A DNA stretch of 64,000 nt, taken from Amphiura filiformis (lineage: Eukaryota > Echinodermata > Ophiuroidea > Amphilepidida > Amphiuridae). The stretch lies in NCBI RefSeq assembly GCF_039555335.1, contig NC_092644.1, positions 49,613,281 to 49,677,280 on the forward strand. Direction: 5' to 3'. Below, piece after piece: positions 37,201 through 49,200 of the stretch (the stretch's first letter is position 1; each line of letters opens with the position of its first letter). A program made the translations under genes and the position numbers. The notes below the pieces were generated by a model. That model was given only the letters and a program-made list of their open reading frames with translations, did no database searches and was not told the origin of the DNA.

Positions 37201-40200
37201 GCTACCATGATCCCGGCACTGCGGGTAGCTCCTTTGTTTCATACTACCAAGGTATAGGACATTTTTTGTTTTAGCTATAGCCCCACCCCCTCCAGAAGTA
37301 TTTAATCATATTTGAACTTGTTCAAGTAGCATTCGATGCGGTTCTTTTTCATGCGCATTTCAGTGCCTAAAACATCGAATAGTGTAATAAAATTTGCATA
37401 AAATGCTAATTGGCCAAGTACATATACAATGCACTCGTTTTCGAGAGGGGGCAGCTATACGAAATATTATTTATGTATCGTATGTCACTGGTATGTATGG
37501 TCTTTTCACAAATAAAATGTCCATCTGAGGCATAAGTGATAGTCGAACCCCTGTCTCATATAGACTGGGAGCAAGCACTACCGCCTTTGCATACCTTAAT
37601 ACTAAACCAAGCTCTTTTAGGTTCATTAGATGGTCGCAAACACATTCAAAATGTTCCCAAAAATAAAAAGTGGCCATAAGCGTGCAATGCTCAGTCAAAG
37701 GCCATTACAGGAGTCAAATTTCTTGGAAAAGGTATAGTTTGACTATCTATGACATACCGTTCTTGAGTTATTAGCAAAATGGCCAAGTCCAGTGGGTAGC
37801 CACAGATGGGTTAGAAAATTTAAGTGCTCCGATTTCAACAAAAATGGTCTCAAATTGTTCGTCATGTAAAAGCAAGTCAAATAAGGCAGCTCTTAGTTTC
37901 ATGGGTTGACCTTTATTGTTGGATTTCGGTGCAAAATATGTATCTATATTAATCTACATGACGAACAATTTGAGACTGTGTTTTTTGGCAATCGCCTTGA
38001 GCTGAGAGGATTATTTTGGTATGGTGCTTTAACAAATTTAAGCAAATTTAAAATTTGACCCCTGTGTTGACCTTTGATTGACTCCTACATCTAATACGTG
38101 TTATCTTTAATATGTGCCCGGTGCAACTCCTCTCATTAGCCCTGTGTGTGATATGTGTGGTTTCAAAACTTTTCACAAGACAATCACACTTCTTCAGAGT
38201 TCATCGATATACTGATATAAGTGTTGTGTAAACTTAATTTTATTAAATCACGTTAATACAATTTGCCTAACTATTTGCAGCGTAACCATTTCCTAATAAA
38301 AAATACAATGTAGGTGGAACCGCAACATATTGGAGCGACCGAACAACTTTCAACTACACATTATATGACCCATTTCATTTTGCTGGGGCGATAGGTCTAT
38401 ACAACGAAATATGTTTCTATATTGCTGTGTACCAAGGATATAGCTGGGAGCCTTCTAAGTGCTATCAACAGAACAACTGGATTTGCAAAAAATATCAAGG
38501 TAAATCATTGCCTTTTAGCTTCATATTGTTCTTGCAATTTAGAAAACATGGTGCTAAATGCAAAATTTATACTGAAAAGATTTAACAAACTTGGAGGGTG
38601 AGATGGCAGAGCGGTTAAGACGTTGCGCTGTCGGTCGGGAGAAGACGATAGGCGATAGTTCGAGCCTTGAGCTTGCCATAGATGAGAATTCTGACATTTT
38701 TAATCAAAGAATTGAAACTTGTCGTCTGTAGTCGACATTCGCGTGGAGTAGGACGAGAGTCATACTAAATAGTTCTCGTCTCGTGGAACTTTAGATATGT
38801 GGCGTGGTCTATAATCACTGTTTTGTTTAATTTACCATGTTTACAGATGAAGAAAACAATGCTTTCTGCACAGAAAGACACTCTGAATTTCAGCTCAATA
38901 TCACTGACTCATCGCCTGTTTATATCACGTCACCAAACTTTCCTTTCACCTACCCTGTCGATCTCGAATGTACTTGGTTTATTCGCAGCATTTCAGGCAT
39001 TAAAGTTTCTTTTTACACTCTTACTTTATTGGGATATTTGGACTCAATAATCATCAGTGAAGGAATCAACCCATTTATGCCATTAACAAGAAATATCACT
39101 ATAAACAGAGATCGGCGTATTGAATCGGTGACATTTTCTGCTAATACGATATCTGTTCGTACGCAGTTTTATGCGTCCTGGCGCGATGACGATATAGATA
39201 CAGCTGCACCTACGTTTACTTCCGGAGTTGGTTTTCGGTTAATGCTTGAACAACAATCCTTATCGGGTAAGTAATAAGTCTATGTGGCAGCATTATAGAC
39301 GAACTGCAAAAACAGTCCAAGAAGTCAAGAAGTAAAGGAGGAAGAAGGAGACTATGAAGAAGAACAAAAGCGTAAGATAAAAAAATGGAGAAGAATGAGG
39401 AAGACGAAGAACTAAAACTATAGAAGAACTAAAAATAGTGACGTAACAGATGAAACAGTCAAAGAGAATCAAATAAAAAGAATACGGTAATGAGAGAGCA
39501 AGAGGTAGAATAATATGCAAGATTTAAACGAGTATACTACTTATATGGAAAGTGTTGCAGATTTTTTCCGATTTATTTATTTTTTTCTTATTTTGATTTA
39601 GGTCGTCGATGTGCGAACCACAGTTTTAATTGTAGAAACGGAATTTGTGCTTCAAGATATGCCATATGTAATGGTATAAATGATTGCGGCAATTTGGCTG
39701 ACGAAGTATCATGTAGTAAGTACAATGTAAAGGCGTTGTATATGCAATAATCATACAGACAAAGCTCAAAATGCAATGTAATCGTATAATTTTATTAAGT
39801 TAGATTTCGGCAGCTTAATTAATCATAAAAGTAATTAAGTAAGTTACGGTGGTAATTTTACATTTTTCTCAAAAAATAATTACACACTGGTTATGTATTT
39901 TATAGGGGCAACAAATCCAATTACTTCTCTAATAAAGAACTTTGGGAATAGGACTCGCTAAATATTTTAACCGGCGAGGTAGGTACCAGGGAATAATCAC
40001 ACGGCTTGGTAGATGCGTCTTGGTTCACTCGTCTCGGCTAGTCCCTCAGATTGGTATTTGGTTCATCGTCTCTTCATCATAGATTTGGTCTGAGTAGGGG
40101 CGCTAAAATAAAGTTCTTCATAGAACCAGAGGTTCAACCAGGGACTTATTTAGGCTTTTAGAATCAGCCAAGCACGAGTATTATCACACAAACATGAAGA

Positions 40201-43200
40201 CAATCAAAACCCAATTTACTGTTAATTAAGTTATATTTATTACTTACTACATCTTCTTCATTCGGTATGAAACTTTATATTAAAACTAACACGTGAACTA
40301 GGAGTAGAACAAACTCCATTATCAAGTAATAATTAGCAAGAATTGTTCTCGCTCTAAAATAAGAAGTTGTGTTCAAATCTTGACGCACACGGAGAGTTTA
40401 TGGAGAGATGTTAACCATCTGAGTGAATGCCACAGACTACAATTAAACATCCGTTTGCGTCGTCCACAAAACCTTCGTTTACAAAAAGACCATTGTGACG
40501 TTTAACGATAGTCTAATCGAAATGATACGAGAGAGTGATCTCACTCGAGGTGAATGACACCATAGTTTTGAATAAATAAATAAATTAAAATAGAAGGCAC
40601 GGGCTATAAAATAATATATCGCCACAACATACGCCCTCCCTAAAAGTTTTGGCGCCTGACAAAAGTAAATTTATTGAACACCAAATTTGTTCTACTTTCC
40701 AGTTCATAATTAAATTGCAAATCTCATTTATGATTTATGTTTATACAATCATTGACTGTCTCTGATACAATTCAGGACATTTTTATAATAATCATTGATT
40801 ATTAAACACAATTTTATGAAGGTAAATCCATGCGATATCGCGATATAAATCCTCTTATCCTCGATAGTGTATCCTCGTTGTGTGATGATTTCAATATGCG
40901 AAGATAATATAAAGTTCTTTATAAAAAGCAGCGTACAGCTTAGTTTTGCTGTTTGAAATACAATGTTTAAATGTTCAACATAATGATAGTTATCGTAGTT
41001 CATCAAATTAGCGTAGAAAATCGTTCTTCATCATAATTGTAAGTTCTTCTTCGCTTAAATTGTTTCCTTGTTACGAAATGTAATTCATCAATGCCTTGTC
41101 GTATCAGCATCTGTGGAACTCCTGATACCGAATTGACCCGAAAATTTAATTTTAAAGGCCTAATTTTCAAGTAATTTCGGTTTCACGGAAAAAGTCAAGA
41201 CTACATTGTATTTACATTACACAAACATATCCCTTACATATTCTCACATTCTTAGGCAAAACTCTTCTCCGGGGTTCCAAAATGATTACATCGAGATGGG
41301 AATGTTTCTTTTGAGGATTTTCTCTGACTGATTTCCTTCAATATCGTAATACATTGTAACACGCTGTAGTACATATCGCGAAATACAATACTATACCTTA
41401 CTTTAATTTAATCAAAATAAAATGATGGTGGCATCAACATTACAATTCTACATTTCTTAATTTCTTAATTGTTTCATTACTTAATTACCTACAAACAATT
41501 TGTTCCAATATTGTACAAATCCACAACATACGCGCCAACCAAATATACATTCGGGTTCATTGTCATTATAAATCAAAATACATTATTTTGTGATAATCCA
41601 ATTCCACACAATTACAAATAGTACAATTGTGACCAACTTTCAAATTACAATTCAAAATCAATTCAACATATAACTTTCTACATTTATCAAATGCCAAATA
41701 TATTTGTTTTCATTTTGACGTCCTTGACTTTTATATTAGTCATTCATAAATTTGTAAATGCACACAAATCTTTAGAAGTATTCTTTGATAATTACAAATC
41801 ACATAATAATTATAATATTATGCCTAATTTCACATTTTTTTAAAGACATTATATTTTTCATACAGCCTTTTGATCGAGTTGCTTACAACTGATCTAACAA
41901 TGATACTGATTCCATAGTCTGGCCTTCACAGTTTACCAGTAATTTTGACAGGGTTGGTCTTCAGAGACTCAAGAGCAGCTGCGTTCAAGTTTGTCTCTGG
42001 TTCCCAAGTGTTTCTTGATTTTGGAAAATCTCGCCACTTTATGAGATATTCTAGACGCCCATTTCTATAGCGTCCTCTGATAATATGCTCAATCACATAT
42101 TCAGGAGTTTTATCCTGAACTGGTGGCAGACCTGGAATGATTGGAACCTTTGTTTTCTCAGATTCTTGTGTGGCCAAAAGAGGAAGAAAAGAGTCCTCAG
42201 GACAATCGTCCGGAACAAGTCCTGGAATTGGATCTCTTTGTTCTAAATCGGTTGGTTCAGTATCATTGCTTATTCGAACATACCTATCATATGCAAATTT
42301 CATACGATTGACGTGAATTGGTGTAGTAATCAATTTGTTGTTTTCTAGATTACATACACGGACATTGACTGGACCTGTTTGTTCAACAAGCAGGTATGGA
42401 CCCGACCAGAATTTCTGAAGTTTGCGTGAAAGTCCTTGCTGCAATGCAGGAATATATACCCATACTGAGTCTCCAACTTGATAAGGAACTTCCGTTGCAC
42501 TCTCATCGAAACGTTCTTTCATCTTGTTTTGATTTTGCTCTGCGTGACGTTGTGAGATCTTCCTCGCAATTTCTAATTGAGAGATTAGATGATGAATGTG
42601 CTCTCTGAGATTCTGTTCTGCATAATTGCAGTCTGACGTGAGCGTTACATCTAAAGGAAGTCTCGCTTCTCTACCATACAAGAGAAAGAACGGACTGAAT
42701 CCAACGGAGTTTTCAGCAGGAGTTGTACGGTATGCAAACTGTATGGCTGTGATATATTGATCCCAATCAGTATGGAATTCATTTACATAGTGTGAAATGG
42801 TGTCTAAAATTACAGCATTGTACCGCTCTTGTATCGCGTTGCATTGTGGGTGATAACTTGAGGTATTCAATTTCTGTGTTCGCATGATTCGACACACTTC
42901 CAAAACGATCTTGCTCAGAAAATTTGTTCCTCTATCGCTTAATAACGTTTCTGGACAACCGTGGACACATATGACATTATCGAAAAATGCTCTTGCTATT
43001 GTGGAAGCATTTGTTACTTTCAAAGGTACCAAATGGGCCACCTGGTGCAGTGATCCGTAAAGCAAAGAACATAACGATTGCCAGAGGTTTTAATTGGTAA
43101 AGGTCCTAAAATATCAACACTAACGCGTTGGAAAGCACCTGGTACTTTCATGATTTGCATTGGGGCGATAACTTTGTGCCTATGCGTTTTGCGTTGAGAA

Positions 43201-46200
43201 CAGGATATGCAAGATCTAACCCAGTTATCTACATCACGATACATCCGGTTCCAGAAGTACCGCTGACGAATTTTGCTGTAAGTTCTTTGAAATCCAAAAT
43301 GTGCAGCTAACACGTGATCATGGCAGTTGTTCAGAACTGTATCAACAAAAGTGATTGGAATATACAACTGATAAGTATTCCTTTCTGGCATGTGCCTCTT
43401 TGCTGGAGTATGCCAAATGTGATATAATAATCCTTCATGGACATAATATTGATCAGCCTGCAACAACAGATTTCTAGCTTTGAGAGCATCATCTGGCAAT
43501 TTGTCGTGCTCTAGAAAATTCAACATAGAACTAGCAAAAGTATCGGTCAGCAGTGCATCTTTAAACCCTTGTAAATTGATTTCAGCTGGAAGAGTCGGTA
43601 CATCTTTGTTTTCCACCTTTTTGTCATTCCCAACACGTTTACCATATTGATAACGTATATTTTTGACAACATTCACTTCAGGTTTTGTGTCACTTCTAAC
43701 ATCACTATCTACATTGTCATCAGGCAGCTCAGACAAGACGTCTTCCGAAATCTTGTCTAAGTCTGAACCTATCCATACATCGTTTAATTCTTCAGAATTT
43801 TGTGAATCAGTCTTACAATGGTTACAATCGACACAAGTGTTTAGAGAGTCATAGTTTAACCTACTAAGTGCATCAGTGTTACCATTATTGCGTCCCCTGA
43901 CATGTACTACATCAAATGTATATGCTTGAAGTTTAATTGCCCACCTAGCTAAATGACCAATTGTTTGTTTCTTGCTGAAAAGCCATTTCAGTGCACAATG
44001 ATCTGTGACTACTGTAAATTTTACACCATGTTGTAGATATGGGGCATATTTTTGACTCCTTCAACAACTGCCAAGGCCTCTAATTCTGTGGTCGTGTAAT
44101 TCTTCTCACCTTTGTGCAAAGCTCTACCACCATAAGATATGACTCGTTCTTTTCCATCTTGATTCTGAGCCAAAATGAATCCTAACCCTACGCCACTGGC
44201 ATCGGTTTGTAAAATGAATTCCGTGCCATCAAATCTAGGATAGGCCAAAAAATTGGTGGTTCTTGCAACTTTTGTTTGAGTGTTTCAAAAGCATTTTTGC
44301 ACTTTTCATCCCAAACGAAGTGCACTTCTTTTCTTTTTAAATTGGTGAGAGGTTCTGCAATCTTACAAAAATCTTTGATGTATTTTCTGTAGTACCCTAC
44401 AAAACCCAAAAATGACCTGACCTCAGAGACCTTGGTAGGTGGGGGATACTCCTTTACAATTTTGACTTTGTCAGGATCTGTCGCAACACCATTTTCACTC
44501 ACTATATGACCCAAGTATTTCACTTCTTTCTGACCAAATGAACATTTCTTTGGCTGTAGTTTTAGACCAGCTTGACGAAAACGGTCAAACACTTGTTTTA
44601 GATGACATAAATGCTCAGAAAATGAATTACTGAAAATGATGACGTCATCCAGATAACATAGAACAAACTGCCAGTTAAGACCTCTCAAAACTTCTTGCAT
44701 AGCGCGTTGAAATGTCGCAGGAGCATTATGAAGGCCAAATGGCATTCTCTGGAATTCAAATAGACCATCTTGTGTCACAAAAGCGGTGAGAGGTTTTGAA
44801 CTCTCTTCTAAGCCTATTTGCCAATAACCTGAAGCAAGGTCTAAAGTTGAGAAGTATTTGGGTTTGGCAGCGCCTAAGCTATCTAGTGCGTCGTTAATGT
44901 TTGGCAAAGGAAAATTGTCACGTGGACAAATATCATTCAATTTCTTGAAATTTATCGCAAATCTATAAGAACCTGGAGAACCAGCCTTGGGTACCATACA
45001 CACAGGAAAACACCATGGACTAGTTGACTCTTTAATAATTCCTTGATCTAACATTTCATTGACTTGTTTCTTGATTTCCGCTTGAATATGTGGAGTATAT
45101 CTATATGGTCGAGATCTAATTGGTGGATGTCCATTTGTTTTTATTTCATGTTTTACACCAGAATAATCTCCATGCGGACCTCCTTCCACTTTAAATATAT
45201 CAATGTATTCGTTGAACAAATTAGTAATTTCTGACATTTCTGAAGATGACAAATGTTCAGTGTTTACAGATACTTTAGAAAGTACTTCTTGAAGCCTAGG
45301 ATCCTCATCCTTACTATCTATTGGTGATGAGTGAATTTCATTGACAAATTCTTCCTTCAAGTTAGGAAATGGAACTATTTTCTCAGATTCAATCAGTGTA
45401 AAAGTGCCTAATTTAGTCCTAGGATACAAAATGATTGGTTCATCAGTTGTATTCATTACAACTAAATGAGCACATTGATCAATTACACTTGACACCGTAT
45501 TGGCAACTAAAATTCCCAGGGCAGTAACACGCCTACCACCTTGACAGAGACCAATGGTTTGTACTGGTAGCCTATTGTTTATCTTTGCACAAACTACAGA
45601 CTAAGTGTGAGCTGGAATATCTTGTTTCTCTAGCACTCTAATCTGACTACGCTTTTTGAGCTTCAACTTACTATCACCACAATCAATAATGGCACAATGT
45701 TTCTTCAAAAACGTCTTGCCTAAAATGATGCAAGAACTAAGATTGCGTGGAATATTCAAAGGCACCGGAAAAAGTACACCATTGACAGATATGACCAAAA
45801 CAATAAATCCTGTTACCTCTAAATCACTACCATTTGCTACTCGAGCAGATTTAATACGAGGTTTTTGTATCATATGATGAACAGAATGCAGGTTTGAATA
45901 CAACCAATCATGGTTTATTAAATTAATTGAAGCACCTGTGTCAACCAAACATTCAACTGGATTGCAATTTATGGAAGCCGAAATGGTATTTGAATCAGAC
46001 AAATTAATTTCAACAAATAAATCGGAATTGTTCATATCACTCTGTCCATAAGGTGGTAAAGGGCTATGTCCTCCCTTTTTGTCACAATTGGCAAATACAT
46101 GTTCATTCTTACGACTATACTCACTCCCACCTGCATGTTTTTGAACATGCTTGTTTCTCTTACGATCCCTCGCAGATGGGTACATTAGTTTAAAGGTTTA

Positions 46201-49200
46201 CCGTCAATTCCCTGTTTTGCATAACATTTTCTCCACCCATGGCCTATACGTCCACATCTATAACATGTTATGTTTCGTTTGGTAGACCTATTGATGGGCA
46301 CATGATCTTGATATGAGTTTGCAAAGGAAACCTTTTTACTATCTTTGTCACTTTCTAACTTCCCCAGTCTAGTACTTATATTAGAAACCATGTTTGCTAC
46401 AGAATCCAATGTTACATTTACTTCATCCACTGAATTACTAGAGCTTTCTACAGTTTTAGTACTAGATGTGTCACTTTCAGCGGTTTGCTGCACTGCGATA
46501 CCTAATCGTGCCGCGTCTAAGGCATTACGGAATGTCTTAGGTTCTTTGGAAAACACAAATCCCCGCAAAGAAGGCAATAGACCTCTGACAAAAATTGACA
46601 TTTGCTCGGAATCTGTTTTACCAACTTGTCTGCACCAGCGCATAACATCTGATGCGTACACATCCAAAGTTTCATTGGTGAGTTGTTTACGCGACAGCAA
46701 TTTTGATTCAATTCCCCAACGCCACGAATCACCCTCAAAATTCTCCTTAAGAAGAGCATTAATCTTATCAACCGTATCCTTATCGCTTTCGGGTATTGAC
46801 TCAAGAAAGACGCTAGCATTGCCCTCAATTTTAATTGTCAGAGCCAATGCTGCTTTTGGCGCAGTATAATCTCGAAGTGCAGCATAATTTGAAAATTTGG
46901 TAATAAAATAATCTAAATCATCTTCAGGATCTCCTGAATATTTGATTTTTAAATCGTACATGTCGTATTTAGTAGCCATGTTTAAATCAGAATCTAATAT
47001 TTCATCATCAGAACTACTATCAGATGTATTAGAAATTTCTTCATAAGAACTATCATTCAACTTTTCTTCTAATTTAATTTCATCATCACCAGAAGCCATG
47101 GATGCTTACAAAAATAAAATTCATCACAATATTTGCAATCCAAATAAGTTTATAAATTGACTCGCTTTAATAAAGCAAAATAATTTGGAATATTTTCAAA
47201 GTCAACTTATTAATTCACATCAACAAAGTTTTGCAAATAACTTACATACAAGTTTCCATTATCTATTTACATACCATTAATTCACTGACCAAATAATTCA
47301 TTTTAGCAATCATAGTAAACTACAAACATGATGACCATCAATGAACCCGGTTGACTGACAAAGAAAGCAAATTCAATTGAATGAGTCAACGCGCGCAAAT
47401 TTTAAATACATGCCACGCCACAGTTTATGACGGCTGAATGAACAATCAGACACAATACAAAGCCAAGCTTATAACTGACTAAAGAAGCAAGCTTCAATTC
47501 AATGAATACAATTGTACACTCCATTGATTACACATTAAAGCAAACCCGTCACACACACAGCTGGTATCGATTGGCAGCCAACGCCCATGTTTAGCGCAAA
47601 ATTACTCAACTCGCCAAATTTTGAAATGAAATAGGCCTACCTACTACGTGCCTAGACTATAGATAAAACACACAATATATGTTGATGCCACCAAAATAAA
47701 ACTTACCACCATCATATTAACTTAACAAAAAATGGTAAGGGTAGCCCGTAGCATCACTCAGAAATTCCGCTGACGTCTTCGGCCGTCGATGAACGAGATG
47801 TATTAATATATTGGGTAAAATTTGTCTCTTGTAAGTGTGCTCTTTAAAATAACATTGATATAAAAATATCAAAACGCCTTGGCTTTCTCCACCATTTCTA
47901 ATAAAGAACTTTGGGAATAGGACTCGCTAAATATTTTAACCGGCGAGGTAGGTACCAGGGAATAATCACACGGCGAGGTAGATGCGTCTTGGTTCACTCG
48001 TCTCGGCTAGTCCCTCAGATTGGTATTTGGTTCATCGTCTCTTCATCATAGATTTGGTCTGAGTAGGGGCGCTAAAATAAAGTTCTTCATAGAACCAGAG
48101 GTTCAACCAGGGACTTATTTAGGCTTTTAGAATCAGCCAAGCACGAGTATTATCACACAAACATGAAGACAATCAAAACCCAATTTACTGTTAATTAAGT
48201 TATATTTATTACTTACTACATCTTCTTCATTCGGTATGAAACTTTATATTAAAACTAACACGTGAACTAGGAGTAGAACAAACTCCATTATCAAGTAATA
48301 ATTAGCAAGAATTGTTCTCGCTCTAAAATACGAAGTTTTGTTCAAATCTTGACGCACACGGAGAGTTTATGGAGAGATGTTAACCATCTGAGTGAATGCC
48401 ACAGACTACAATTAAACATCCGTTTGCGTCGTCCACAAAACCTTCGTTTACAAAAAAGACCATTGTGACGTTTAACGATAGTCTAATCGAAATGATACGA
48501 GAGAGTGATCTCACTCGAGGTGAATGACACCATAGTTTTGAATAAATAAATAAATTAAAATAGAAGGCACGGGCTATAAAATAATATATCGCCACAACAC
48601 TTCACTGAAATTTCAGTGATTCAAGACAAGTGGTTCATTATATATGTTAAGAAATGAGGTACACTCTAGCGGTACCTCTTTTCTTATCATAAATAACGTA
48701 CTACTTGTCTTGAGTCACTGAAATACCAGTGTAGTAACTGGATTCCTTGCCCCTATGTACATAACTTTTGTTACCAGTGTGTTATTATTTTTTGAGAAAA
48801 ATGCAAAAATGGTCACAAATTTATCAAGGGGTGTAGTACCACCATAAATACCTTAATTTGGTACCAATTTAAATACCTTAATTTGGTATAAACTTAACGA
48901 GGGACAACCAAGCTGTCCATTAAGTCCAAAATAACTTGTAAACCTAGTCATCATCTTAAACAAAACGGAACCTTTAATTTTCTCAAGTAAATGTCACCAC
49001 TCCAATCTATTGGGTTACCCAACTTCAGTCGCATGACCATAGTCAGTTACCGTACCGCACTGCAACTATTTATAACGAAATCCACCATTAGGGACTTTCA
49101 ACAACCGTTCAGATTGAAATTTAAACAACCTTTGGGATCAAATAACGTTTTGTTTAAAGGGTTTTTAATGCACATAAACTACACATTTGTCACCTTTAAC

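Larger units (their letters stand above)
39928..48599 (-). mobile_element. Ty3/Gypsy LTR retrotransposon with chromodomain (8.67 kb)
   Basis: Two near-identical LTRs bound gag, protease, RT, RNase H, integrase and a C-terminal chromodomain, all on the minus strand. The order PR-RT-RH-IN defines Ty3/Gypsy, and the chromodomain points to a chromovirus-like lineage. The flanks CTTC at 39924-39927 and 48600-48603 form a 4-bp target-site duplication, or 5 bp depending on one shared base. It sits in intron 7, antisense to the host gene. The pol region has an in-frame amber codon and three frameshifts. No envelope-like frame was seen. Confidence 0.92.
39844..48848. repeat. Older palindromic element split by the Gypsy insertion
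   Basis: The left flank (39844-39927) and the right flank (about 48733-48848) of the Gypsy element are inverted copies of each other: CATTTTTCTCAAAAAATAAT against ATTATTTTTTGAGAAAAATG, and TAGGGGCAAC against CTTGCCCCTA, with TACGGTGGTA-like ends. A second small hairpin (48607-48732) lies at the former centre. The retroelement therefore landed inside a foldback element already in intron 7. Confidence 0.65.

Noticed and set aside
36990-37250. Additional exon (Gly/Lys-rich frame near 37000 and PDGHG-like frame near 37190)
   Set aside because: No splice pair keeps the frame with the CTLD exons, and direct 36918-38314 joining is already in phase.
38595-38685. tRNA gene
   Set aside because: Only degraded promoter boxes; no cloverleaf.
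40651-41925. Envelope gene of the Gypsy element (errantivirus-like)
   Set aside because: No frame with a signal peptide, membrane segment or length fitting an envelope protein.
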